Assembly (NCBI GenBank): GCA_002337145.1
Contig: DDFK01000002.1
Location: 620,001 to 684,000 of the forward strand
Origin: Chitinophagaceae bacterium UBA1930
Lineage (GTDB): Bacteria > Bacteroidota > Bacteroidia > Chitinophagales > Chitinophagaceae
Reading direction: 5' to 3'
Length of the DNA stretch: 64,000 nucleotides
The translations under genes and the position numbers were made by a program. Below the pieces are notes generated by a model. The model was not told where the DNA came from. It was given only the letters and a program-made list of their open reading frames with translations, and did not search any database. Positions 19,801 to 28,900 of this stretch are shown here, piece by piece (the stretch's first letter is position 1; every line of letters starts with the position of its first letter).

Positions 19801-20247
19801 TTTACTTGGAAATCTGTTAGCCTTTTGGCACAGATCAGCACAAGCTGGGGCGGATACAATAGTATGGACAGGATCAAACAGGGAACTGCAAGCACCAACG
19901 CAGGTTGGGCACAGGCTGCTTACCTCAATGATATGTACGACTCAACAGACAACCCGAATGGCAAGTATCCTAACATGGCTTTCTACGACAATGCTTACAA
20001 GACTTCAGATTTCTGGACCCTACCATCTTTCAGGTGTGTAATCCGTTCTATGAGCATTGCCTACAGCCTGCCAAAGAGTTTAGTTACAAAAATGCGTATT
20101 TCAAGTGCAAGGTTCGTATTGTCAGGATACAACCTATGGGATCTATACAACCCATACCCTAGCAAATACCGCAATATGTACGATGCACCAAACGTAAACT
20201 ACCCAACACTGCGAACATGGTCGCTGGGTGTAAACCTTGGGTTCTAA
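16891..20247 (+). CDS. SusC/RagA-family TonB-dependent outer-membrane transporter
   Basis: The 1118-residue protein has a signal peptide (ending VFAQ at residue 27), a carboxypeptidase-regulatory-like domain (ISGKIVNQKTQKGIAGVSIKV), a TonB box region (DDVVVVGYG from residue 109), the plug domain (LRGQVPGLNV, TVLRDASAAIYGARASQG) and a 22-strand barrel. The barrel ends in a terminal aromatic strand (TLRTWSLGVNLGF). It imports oligosaccharides released at the cell surface, here presumably pectin fragments, using TonB-ExbBD energy. The partner SusD gene follows after 30 bases. There is no N-terminal STN domain, so anti-sigma/ECF trans-envelope signalling through this receptor is unlikely. It is the only SusC in the window. 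Confidence 0.97.
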   Translation: MNPKRLLKFLVCMLLLVFATSSLVFAQEKTISGKIVNQKTQKGIAGVSIKVKNGTQTAVTDEEGMFKIKVPSPESILTISHLGFAFREVKAGTGPTLTIELTESTAELDDVVVVGYGTQKSRNVTGSVVSVDTKKMEDLPVASLSEMLRGQVPGLNVTGGSTRPGTMASLSIRQQFNWGKDGGGTIPLIIIDDIVQIDPATNLPTLDKFNLLDLSEVESITVLRDASAAIYGARASQGAIVVKTKRGKPGAPKLSYSAKFEANDAVSHGKVMNAKQYGVFSNRLQRGLGNNAVSSPANFFSDAELAKMDSLNYDWLGNDWRGANAMQHSINVSGGSDKATYFTGGSFYTQGANLGSQDFNRWTFRSGTDVKVMNSVKFSASLSANNSNLEKSFTKINFSDGYANGGEQNDYSVLLHMPKYIPWQYNNNGVLQYVSPVLGTNKLGSISGNNSLSNWNYYALLNNGSKTTTKNFSYNANFSLQYDVPFIQGLSFRGNYSIGSTSANTEQVMMPLVLYQATNANTANNHLFGTNTVWSAATTNRSNSRVTYDNTVGTLEQVNFFATYDRNFGQHHLSAIFSGERSKVASEDRYQIYDNPISGVYNGTSVSAGTLNSSNTITYRSEGGTLSYLGRVNYSYKNRYLAEFLFRSDASSKFAPTNYWGFFPSVSLGWIISDEPFFKNAVRGIDFLKLRGSLGKTGNDNVKAWKWMQLYALALDKGMAFGTSGGNYTYGITPDPSPNPDIKWDRTIQRNFGIDMRLLKNRLSISLDGYYNSSTDMLTLMTGAMNVPITVGGAFAEQNYGAVNFWGTEISATWSDRIGKDISYSIGVNFGLSDNRVTKYLDQPFKYPSQYTGQREGYSLITGQWGYRTWKGTSTGDGILRTDADLDNYWAYLTDLATKAGKTPLYNAGSAGISTRAGMKKGMMAYEDVAGTLNANTQTIAGQDGQINDDQDYVQLVKKNRSYGFTTNLGFTWKSVSLLAQISTSWGGYNSMDRIKQGTASTNAGWAQAAYLNDMYDSTDNPNGKYPNMAFYDNAYKTSDFWTLPSFRCVIRSMSIAYSLPKSLVTKMRISSARFVLSGYNLWDLYNPYPSKYRNMYDAPNVNYPTLRTWSLGVNLGF

Positions 20248-20277
20248 ACTTAATTTAACAGTTCAACAAACTTGTAT

Positions 20278-22299
20278 ATGAAAAATAAAATATTATACCT
20301 GGTAGCCTTTGTGGCAACAGTAGCTACAATAACTGGTTGCAAAAAGGATTTTCTGGAAGACATGAAAAGCTACGATAAGTACGATGAAAGTGCTTTCACC
20401 AACGAAACACTAACAGGTTACTACATTGATAGGCTATACAACTATTTCTTTGTAAACTACAAAAGCCCTTTGCAATACGAAACCACATTGGGTTCGTACG
20501 ATGATTCCAAAACAAGGCTTACAGAAGAAATTGCAGCAAACGGAACAGTGGGCAACTACATCAACCCCAACAAAAACTTCATGTTGGCAACCGATGCAGA
20601 TGCATACATTGGTGGTGCACTTACTGCCAGCATAACCAACACGCCTTATACACGTATCCGCCTGGCCAACGACCTCATCGACAAAATAGATGGTATCGGA
20701 AAGTCAATGTCACAAAACTTCAGGAACACAGCAAAGGGCCAGATGTATTATTTCCGTGCCCTGCAATATTTCTACCTGGTACGTGCCTATGGTGGTGTGC
20801 CTTTGATACTGAAAGTGAGCGATGCAAGCATTACCGATACTTCTATCAGGATACCAAGGTCCACCGCTACACAATGCTTTGCACAGATAGCACAGGATTT
20901 CGATTCCGCTGCAGCTTTATTGCCAGCCAAATGGGCAACGGCATCTACCGACTACGGAAGGTTTACCAGTGCTGCTGCATTGGCCATGAAAAGCCGTGTA
21001 CTGCTTACCGCTGCAAGCCCCTTGTTCAATGCCGATTGGGACAACCCCGGTAACGCCAAATGGCAAGCTGCGTTGGATGCAGGCTTAAAAGCTGAAATAG
21101 CATTAACTGGTGCAGGTTATGGTCTATATGGCAGCACTGCAAAAGAATGGGGCGAAATGACAACCGCATTCGATCTTGGCGGCGGCGGTGCTAATAGTAG
21201 CGGCACCAACAAAGAAGCCATTTTTACTGTATTGCTTTCTACCAACACAACCAGTTCTGCTGGCTACAACAATGGTTGGGAAAATACAATAAGACCAAAA
21301 GACTACAATGGTGGTGGTGGTATCTCTGTTCCTAAAGCCATGCTGGACCTGTTTCCATTGGCAAATGGGGCAAGGCCTACAGCAACCAATGGTTATGTGG
21401 ATACCTTCTTCTTCGAAAACCGTGACCCACGTTTCTACCGCACTTTTGCATTCTCTGGTAGCAAATGGGGTATAAAGACCAATGCCAACAAAGCCACATT
21501 CTTTTACAGGTGGAGACCAAGTGCCACAGGTACTGCGGTGTACTATGGCAGTAACTCCACAACCAGTCCTGCAGTTGTGCGTAAAATGTCAAACCCAACA
21601 GCAGACAGTACTGCATTCACTTACTCCGGTACAGATATTTTTGAATACCGCTACGCAGAGCTTTTGCTGAACATTGCTGAATGCTATGCTGCAAAAGGCG
21701 ATATTGCCAACTGCATCACCTATCTTGGAAAGATACGTGCCCGTGTAGGCATACCAAGTGCCAACAACTATGGTATCGGAACCTTGTCTAGCAAGTATGC
21801 TGCAATTGAAGCTTGTTTATACGAGCGTAGGGTAGAGCTGGCTTATGAAGGAAAACGCTACTGGGATATACACAGGTGGATGCTATACGATGGCGGTTCT
21901 TCTACCAACCCATCTGCAAACACTTGTTCCAAATTAGGGCTTACACCATTGAACGGTACCAACAGGACCGGTTATTACTGGCAATCTTTGAACTATGTTA
22001 GTGCCGATCCATTAACTGCAGCCGATAGGAATATTTTGGTTGACCCGGATGCTGCTACAGCTACATTCAACACACAGATAGCTGCCCTTAAAGCATTATA
22101 CAAAGCAAAGTTCGTAATGACTCCTGTAGACCAGGCTTTGGACCGTGACGGTTCCACTCCGGTAAACTTCCTGTTCAGGCAAAACTACTACCTGTCTGGC
22201 ATACCCGGTACCGTACTGTCACTCAATCCTTGGTTGAAACAGAATATCGGATGGCAGGACTACAGCGGCATTGCCGGAACTTTTAATGCTGCAGAATAA
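20278..22299 (+). CDS. SusD/RagB-family surface glycan-binding lipoprotein
   Basis: Starting at the ATG at 20278 gives a 673-residue lipoprotein with the lipobox ATITGC (Cys21). It shows the SusD pattern of TPR helices and the RagB/SusD C-terminal domain (YRYAELLLNIAECYAAKGD, CLYERRVELAYEGKRYWDIHRW). It caps the SusC barrel and binds oligosaccharide at the cell surface. A two-codon upstream TTG start is possible but less likely. Genes for secreted pectate lyases follow after a strong hairpin, as usual for a SusCD pair placed at the head of its lyase cassette. The ligand cannot be predicted from sequence alone; pectin-derived oligosaccharides are inferred from context. Confidence 0.97.
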   Translation: MKNKILYLVAFVATVATITGCKKDFLEDMKSYDKYDESAFTNETLTGYYIDRLYNYFFVNYKSPLQYETTLGSYDDSKTRLTEEIAANGTVGNYINPNKNFMLATDADAYIGGALTASITNTPYTRIRLANDLIDKIDGIGKSMSQNFRNTAKGQMYYFRALQYFYLVRAYGGVPLILKVSDASITDTSIRIPRSTATQCFAQIAQDFDSAAALLPAKWATASTDYGRFTSAAALAMKSRVLLTAASPLFNADWDNPGNAKWQAALDAGLKAEIALTGAGYGLYGSTAKEWGEMTTAFDLGGGGANSSGTNKEAIFTVLLSTNTTSSAGYNNGWENTIRPKDYNGGGGISVPKAMLDLFPLANGARPTATNGYVDTFFFENRDPRFYRTFAFSGSKWGIKTNANKATFFYRWRPSATGTAVYYGSNSTTSPAVVRKMSNPTADSTAFTYSGTDIFEYRYAELLLNIAECYAAKGDIANCITYLGKIRARVGIPSANNYGIGTLSSKYAAIEACLYERRVELAYEGKRYWDIHRWMLYDGGSSTNPSANTCSKLGLTPLNGTNRTGYYWQSLNYVSADPLTAADRNILVDPDAATATFNTQIAALKALYKAKFVMTPVDQALDRDGSTPVNFLFRQNYYLSGIPGTVLSLNPWLKQNIGWQDYSGIAGTFNAAE

Positions 22300-22313
22300 A
22301 ATATAACCAATAT

Positions 22314-22361
22314 CAATACCGGGTGCATACAGCATGGTTATATGCTATGTACCCGGTATTG
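22314..22361 (+). terminator. Strong hairpin after SusD, possible attenuator or terminator
   Basis: Arms 22314-22335 (CAATACCGGGTGCATACAGCAT) and 22342-22361 pair almost perfectly around a short loop. The following T tract is weak (GTCTTAAT), so partial termination or 3'-end protection of the susCD message is more likely than full termination. It is followed by about 150 AT-rich bases. Confidence 0.65.
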
Positions 22362-22470
22362 GTCTTAATACGGAATGCTGAAAGGAACTGGCAACAACAA
22401 AAACAATAACATATCAAACAAAGGAAAGTGCACTACCTTCCTTATTCTAAAATAATAAGCCCTGCATAAT

Positions 22471-22480
22471 AAAACGCTTT
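22471..22480. promoter_or_regulatory. Candidate LacI-type operator AAAACGCTTT
   Basis: This is the exact reverse complement of the site at 16008-16017 and is followed by a similar TTATTATTTTAAC context. It lies 30 bases before the first pectate lyase start. The matched pair suggests shared control of two transcription starts. Confidence 0.4.
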
Positions 22481-22510
22481 ATTATTTTAACAAGACAAAT
22501 TAAATACTAG

Positions 22511-24151
22511 ATGAAGAAGATTATTGCTGGTTTATTGTGTTCAGGTATTTCATTGGCTGCCTTTTCCCAGTATCCACAGATTCCACCAGATGTACAACGT
22601 TGGAGCGATTCCCTACTGAAAGCTGCAACCAAACATTCAGACTCCGCATGGGCCTATGCCTATCCAATTGTAAAAGAAGAAGCAAAACATGGCCGCCCCT
22701 ATATACCCTGGGCTGCACGCCCCTACGATTTGCCGCAGGCATCCATTCCTGCATTTCCCGGTGCAGAAGGTGGTGGCAAATTCAGCAACGGTGGCCGTGG
22801 CGGTAAAGTAATTGTTGTTACCAACCTCAACGACAACGGCGAAGGCAGTTTGCGTTGGGCATGCGAACAGGGCGGTGCAAGAATCATTGTATTCAATGTG
22901 TCGGGCATCATCCGCATCAGCACTCCATTAATCATCCGTGCACCTTATATCACCATTGCAGGCCAAACAGCACCTGGCGATGGTATCTGTGTGGCCGGCG
23001 AAACCGTATGGATCAACACACACGATGTAATCATCCGTTACATGCGTTTCCGCCGCGGCGAAACCAATGTGGGGCGTAGGGACGATGCCATTGGTGGCAA
23101 CCCTGTTGGCAACATTATGATAGACCACGTTTCTGCAAGTTGGGGCCTCGACGAAAACATGAGCATGTACCGCCACATGTACAACGACAGCACACCCAAC
23201 CTGAAAGCAGAATCAAAACTGGGTACCGTTAATATCACCATTCAGAATTCTATTTTCTCTGAATGCCTTGATACCTGGAACCATGCTTTTGGCAGCACAC
23301 TAGGTGGCGAAAACTGCTCGTTCATCCGCAACATCTGGGCCGACAATGCAGGACGCAATCCATCCATTGGCTGGAACGGCATCTTCAATTTTGCCAACAA
23401 TGTTGTGTTCAACTGGGTACACCGCTCAACAGATGGTGGCGATTATACAGCCATGTACAACATCATCAACAACTACTACAAGCCTGGTCCTGCCACGCCT
23501 AAAACAGGTCCTTTGAGCCATCGTATTTTAAAACCAGAAAGTGGAAGGAGTAAATTGGGCTACCTTGTTTTTGGACGTGCCTATGTTCATGGAAATATTG
23601 TTGAAGGAAACGACCGTGTTACCAAAGACAACTGGGATGGTGGCGTACAGGTAGAAGAAATGGACAATGCAGGTCAATACACTGCTGCCATGAAATGGGA
23701 GAAACCCCTGCCAATGCCCGAGTTCACCATACTGCCAACATTGGAAGCAAAAGAATACGTACTGAAAAACGCAGGTGCCACACTACCCAAACGTGATCCT
23801 GTTGATACAAGGATCGTAAAACAGGTAACAACAGGCAACATTGAATTTGACCCCAACGTGCCGTTGCCAACCACACAGTTCAAACACCGCCGCTTACCTA
23901 TCGATTCATACAAACAAGGCATCATAACTGATCCTATACAGGTAGGTGGCTATCCCAACTATAAAGGAACGCCTTACAAAGATTCCGATAACGACGGCAT
24001 ACCCGATGCATGGGAAATTGCACATGGCCTGAATCCCAAAGACGCAAGCGATGCAGCCAAGATTACCAAAAGCGGTTACAGCAATATTGAAGAATACCTT
24101 AACAGTGTGGTGGATATTAAGAATGTTGCTCCTACTGTTGCAAAAAAATAA
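22511..24151 (+). CDS. PL1-type pectate lyase with C-terminal calcium-binding repeat (copy 1)
   Basis: The 546-residue secreted protein has a short signal peptide (LAAFSQ), a helical linker and a right-handed beta-helix with the pectate lyase pattern: FPGAEGGG, GGRGGKVIVVTNLND, GEGSLRWACEQGGARIIVFNVSG, ITIAGQTAPGDG, RYMRFRRGE, RRDDAIGG and IDHVSASWGLDENMS. These correspond to the calcium-binding and substrate face of PL1. The C-terminus carries DSDNDGIPDAWE...GLNP, a thrombospondin-3/dockerin-like calcium loop. It should cleave polygalacturonate by beta-elimination, outside or at the surface of the cell. A paralogue follows at 24219; the two genes share a 59-base identical block near their 3' ends. 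Confidence 0.93.
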   Translation: MKKIIAGLLCSGISLAAFSQYPQIPPDVQRWSDSLLKAATKHSDSAWAYAYPIVKEEAKHGRPYIPWAARPYDLPQASIPAFPGAEGGGKFSNGGRGGKVIVVTNLNDNGEGSLRWACEQGGARIIVFNVSGIIRISTPLIIRAPYITIAGQTAPGDGICVAGETVWINTHDVIIRYMRFRRGETNVGRRDDAIGGNPVGNIMIDHVSASWGLDENMSMYRHMYNDSTPNLKAESKLGTVNITIQNSIFSECLDTWNHAFGSTLGGENCSFIRNIWADNAGRNPSIGWNGIFNFANNVVFNWVHRSTDGGDYTAMYNIINNYYKPGPATPKTGPLSHRILKPESGRSKLGYLVFGRAYVHGNIVEGNDRVTKDNWDGGVQVEEMDNAGQYTAAMKWEKPLPMPEFTILPTLEAKEYVLKNAGATLPKRDPVDTRIVKQVTTGNIEFDPNVPLPTTQFKHRRLPIDSYKQGIITDPIQVGGYPNYKGTPYKDSDNDGIPDAWEIAHGLNPKDASDAAKITKSGYSNIEEYLNSVVDIKNVAPTVAKK

Positions 24152-24218
24152 TTACCTGTTTTCTGCATGAAACTGTCACAATCAACTAATAAAAGTTGAC
24201 TGCTAAACATGTACATCC

Positions 24219-25862
24219 ATGAATAAGAAATTCATTCCTTGCTGTGTGTTAACAGCCCTGTCCATTATAAGCAACAAAGCAATGGCTCAGTATCCACGCA
24301 TTCCAAAACCGGTAGAAGATTCTGCTGACAAAATAATGGAAGGCTACAAGAAAATTTCTGATGAAGCTTGGGCAAAAGCTTGGCCTATTATCGAAATGGA
24401 TGAAAAGAACGGGAAACCTTATGTTCCCTGGGCTTCAAAGTCTTCAGATCTGCCTCAGGCCACGATACCTGCTTTTCCGGGTGCCGAAGGTGGTGGTGCT
24501 TATACCGCAGGTGGACGTGGCGGTAAAGTGATCGTTGTTACTTCTTTGGCTGATAGCGGTCCGGGTACATTTCGTGAAGCCTGCGAGCAGGGCGGTGCAA
24601 GGATTATTGTATTCAATGTTGCCGGTATCATTCAACTAAAAAGCCCCATCAGTGTACGTGCCCCATACATTACCATCGAAGGGCAAACAGCTCCTGGTGA
24701 TGGTGTATGTATTGCCGGTGAATCTTTGTTGCTCGATACACATGACATCATTATTCGCTTCATACGTTTCCGTCGTGGTGCAACAGAAGTTACCAGACGT
24801 GACGATGCTGTTGGAGGAAATGTGGTTGGCAATATTATTATCGATCACGTATCGGGAAGCTGGGGATTGGATGAAGTGATGTCTTTTTACCGCCATGTGT
24901 ACGACAGGCAAAAAGATGGCAAAGGCGAAAAATTGCCCACGGTAAATGTTACCATTCAAAACTCCATGTTTGCTGAAGGTCTTGATACATACAACCATGC
25001 TTTTGGTAGCACCATTGGCGGAAGGAACAGTACTTTTATGCGTAACCTTTGGGCCAACAATGTGGCACGCAACCCATCCATTGGTATGGATGGTGATTTT
25101 GGTTTTGCCAACAACGTTGTGTTCAACTGGTGGAACAGGAGTGCAGATGGTGGCGACAACAAATCCTTCTTCAATTTCATCAATAACTATTATAAGCCAG
25201 GGCCTATAACTCCTTTGGATAAACCCATTGGTCATCGTTTCTTGAAACCTGAAAGTGGCCGTGCAAAAAAAGATTCATTGGAATTTGGCAAAGCCTATGT
25301 GAATGGGAACATCATGGAGGGCAATGAAGCAGTTACCAAAGACAACTGGGCTGGTGGCGTACAGGTACAGGAACTGCCCGATGCAGGTAAATACACAGAA
25401 GCAATAAGGGTTGACAAGCCTTTCCCAATGGCCAAGATTACTTTGCTTACTGCCGAAGAAGCACATGAATATGTATTGAAAAATGTTGGGGCTTACTTAC
25501 CCATTCGTGATACAGTGGATAGACGTATTATTGAAGAAGTGAAGACTGGAAAAATTATCTACGATAAAAATGCGGTACCTTATGCAGGTGACAAATTCCT
25601 GAAACGTAGGCTGCCGGCAGACTCCTATAAAGATGGCATCATTTCACAGATCAGTCAGGTAGGTGGTTATCCCAACTATAAAGGAACGCCTTACAAAGAT
25701 TCCGATAACGACGGCATACCCGATGCCTATGAAACTGCCCATGGCCTGAATCCAAAAGATGCAAGCGATGCCGCAAAGATTTCCAAAACAGGTTACAGCA
25801 ATATTGAAAACTACCTGAACAGCGTGGTCGATATCAAAACTGTGAGACCAACCAAAAAATAA
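24219..25862 (+). CDS. PL1-type pectate lyase with C-terminal calcium-binding repeat (copy 2)
   Basis: This 547-residue tandem paralogue of the preceding lyase has the same layout: a signal peptide ending in MAQ, a helical linker, then the beta-helix with FPGAEGGG, GQTAPGDG, RFIRFRRGATEV, RRDDAVGG and IDHVSGSWGLDEVMS, and a terminal DSDNDGIPDAYE calcium loop. Differences are spread through the protein, including an extra loop DRQKDGKGEKLP in place of NDSTPNLKAESKL. The pair probably covers different methylation states or chain lengths of homogalacturonan. It is followed by a good intrinsic terminator, so susC to this gene may form one transcription block. Confidence 0.93.
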   Translation: MNKKFIPCCVLTALSIISNKAMAQYPRIPKPVEDSADKIMEGYKKISDEAWAKAWPIIEMDEKNGKPYVPWASKSSDLPQATIPAFPGAEGGGAYTAGGRGGKVIVVTSLADSGPGTFREACEQGGARIIVFNVAGIIQLKSPISVRAPYITIEGQTAPGDGVCIAGESLLLDTHDIIIRFIRFRRGATEVTRRDDAVGGNVVGNIIIDHVSGSWGLDEVMSFYRHVYDRQKDGKGEKLPTVNVTIQNSMFAEGLDTYNHAFGSTIGGRNSTFMRNLWANNVARNPSIGMDGDFGFANNVVFNWWNRSADGGDNKSFFNFINNYYKPGPITPLDKPIGHRFLKPESGRAKKDSLEFGKAYVNGNIMEGNEAVTKDNWAGGVQVQELPDAGKYTEAIRVDKPFPMAKITLLTAEEAHEYVLKNVGAYLPIRDTVDRRIIEEVKTGKIIYDKNAVPYAGDKFLKRRLPADSYKDGIISQISQVGGYPNYKGTPYKDSDNDGIPDAYETAHGLNPKDASDAAKISKTGYSNIENYLNSVVDIKTVRPTKK

Positions 25863-25877
25863 TTGTATCAATACATG

Positions 25878-25926
25878 AAAATGACTTTTGTAACTGCCCT
25901 ATCTTTTGCAAAAGTCATTTTTGCTT
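25878..25926 (+). terminator. Intrinsic terminator after the pectate lyase pair
   Basis: Arms AAAATGACTTTTG (25878-25890) and CAAAAGTCATTTT (25909-25921) form a perfect 13-base stem with an 18-base loop, followed by TTGCTTTT. This is a convincing terminator for the gene block that ends at 25862. Confidence 0.75.
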
Positions 25927-25976
25927 TTAGGCACAACCTATCCATTACAAACAACTTTAAGTAGCTACTTTTAAAG

Positions 25977-28900
25977 ATGAAAACAGATAACGCAGGCATA
26001 TATCAATACATCAACAAACAAACCGTTGGCAAGGGCCTGTTCATGCTCTGCTGGGCTATTTGTTTATGGTGTCCAGCAACTTTGTTTGCCCAAAAAGAAA
26101 AAACGGCAAAGCCGCTTCCACCAGTTGCTGTTACCAATAACAGGCTTGTTTATACACCCGACTCACTAGGTAATAGGATACCTGATTTTTCTTACTGTGG
26201 CTACAAGGCATCCAGCCAGCCAATCCCGAACATTGAAATAAAAATAACAGTACCGCCAACCAAAGGCGATGCAACAAACCGCATACAATCTGCCCTTGAT
26301 TATGCAGCCACACTGCCATTGGATAAGGATGGTTTTCGTGGTGCAGTGCTGCTGCAACAGGGAACCTATGAAGTAAACGGACAGTTAAGCATACATGCTT
26401 CGGGCATTGTGTTAAGGGGTAGCGGCACCAATACAAACGGGACGCAACTAATAGGTGCGGGTACCGACAGGCAAACATTGATACGCATTGTTGGTACAAA
26501 CGATAAAAAGGAGAATCAAGAAATAAAAATTACAGACAACTACGTACCTGTAAATGCAATGAAGTTTTCAGTTGAAAATATTGCTTCATGTAAAGTAGGC
26601 GATAGGATAACAATTCGCCGTCCATCCACAAAAGAATGGATTGCCGATCTGGGTACCGAATCTTTTGGTGGCGGCCTAAGTTCATTGGGCTGGAAGCCGG
26701 GTGAGCTTGACCTGTATTTTGACCGTACCATTACCGCCATCAATGCCAACGAAATAACCATTGATGCACCATTGACAACAGCATTGGATGCCAAGTATGG
26801 TGGAGGCTTTGTTTCGGTCTATCAATGGAATGGAAGGATTGCCAATGTTGGCGTGGAGAACATGCAACTGGTTTCCGCTTACGATAAAACAAACCCCAAA
26901 GACGAGGCACACCGTTGGATGGCCATTACTATTGAACGTGCAGAAGATGCTTGGGTACGCCAGGTAAGCTTTCAACATTTTGCGGGCAGTGCAGTAAGGG
27001 TTTTGGAAACAGCAAAACGTATTACAGTAGAGGACTGTAAATCCACCGAACCTGTTTCTGAAATTGGCGGGCAACGCCGCTATACATTTTTCACCAACGG
27101 CCAGCAAACCTTGTTTCAACGTTGCTATGCCAGAGATGGCTACCACGATTTTGCAACAGGCTACTGCGTTGCAGGCCCCAATGCCTTTGTGCAATGCGAA
27201 TCGCACCAGCCATACAGTTTTAGCGGTGGTATAGACAGTTGGGCAAGTGGTGTGCTGTTCGACATAGCTTATGTAGATGGCAACGCCTTGCGATTTGGCA
27301 ACCGTGGGCAAGATGGACAAGGTACCGGTTGGGCTGCGGCCAACAGCATGTTCTGGAACTGCAGTGCAGCACGCATTGATTGCTACAAGCCACCAACAGC
27401 ACAGAACTGGAGCTTTGGTAGCTGGGCACAGTTTGCTGGCGATGGTTATTGGACAGCTTCCAACGATGCATTGAACCCGAGAAGTTTTTTCTATGCACAG
27501 TTAAAAGAAAGACTTGGCAAAAATGTGGATGTACAGGCACAGATCCTATACGTGCCAACCGAAGCATCCAGCAGTCCAACAGTTGCCGTGGCAGCAGAGC
27601 TGGTAAAACAATCCGTAAAGCCAAGAATGCAGATGGATGAATGGATTGACCTTGCTTATCAACGAAACAAGATACCAACCGATGCTAAAGGGACCAAAAC
27701 AGTCAACGAATTACCTGAAAAAATAATTGATGTAAAGAAAGCTGCATGGCCAATGAAAATGGCGAACGGTGTGTTGGTGCGTGGCAACGATATGCTGATT
27801 GGAAGAAGGCAGGAAGTGCCTTGGTGGACGGGTGGCATACAAGGCACCGACCTGAAAAAAGCCCAATTGGCCATTACACGTTTTGTGCCCGGCAGAACCG
27901 GTAACGGGCTAACAGATGATTTGGAAGAACTGACCGAAACCATGAAGCAACGCAATATTATTGGCATGGAACAACACTATGCTTTATGGTACGAAAGAAG
28001 ACGTGATGACCATGAACGCATTCGTCGTATGGATGGCGAAGTATGGGCTCCATTTTATGAACTGCCCTTTGCACGTAGTGGCAAAGAAACTGCATGGGAT
28101 GGATTGAGCAAATACGATTTAACCAAATACAATACCTGGTACTGGAGCCGTTTGAAACAGTTTGCAAACCTGGCCGATGAAAAGGGTTTGCTATTGGTTC
28201 ATCAGAACTATTTTCAGCACAACATTATTGAAGCAGGGGCACACTATGCCGACTTCCCTTGGCGTACGGCCAACAACATCAACAGCACAGGCTTTCCGGA
28301 ACCGCCGCCTTATGCAGGTGACAAAAGGATTTTTATGGCGGAACAGTTTTATGATATTACCGATCCTGTTCGTAGAGAGCTGCACAAAAAATACATCCGC
28401 CAATGTTTGAACAATTTTAAGGACAACAATGGTGTCATCCAATTAACAGGGGAGGAGTTTACCGGTCCATTGCATTTTGTAAAATTCTGGTTGGATGTAA
28501 TTAAGGACTGGGAAAAGGAAACAGGCAAAAAGCAAATCATTGGTTTAAGCACAACAAAAGACGTACAGGATTCAATACTGCAAATGCCTGCCTACGAATC
28601 GGTTATTGACCTGATCGACATACGCTACTGGCATTATCAGGCAGACAGTACGGCTTATGAACCCAAAGGTGGGCAAAGCCTTGCCCCACGCCAACATGCT
28701 AGATTATTGAAACCGAAAAAATCGAGCTTTGACCAAGTGTACAGGGCAGTAAAGGAATACAGGACAAAGTTCCCTACTAAAGCTGTTCTGTATAGTAGCG
28801 ATAGCTTCGACCAGTTTGGCTGGGCAGTATTTATGGCTGGCGGGTCGTTGCCTGTACTGCCGGCGGAAACAGATAAAGCATTGGTAAACGCTGCTGCTAC

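Noticed and set aside
26682..27320. Reverse-strand 212-codon open frame
   Set aside because: It is antisense to the beta-helix part of the DUF6298-like gene and has no recognisable domain.
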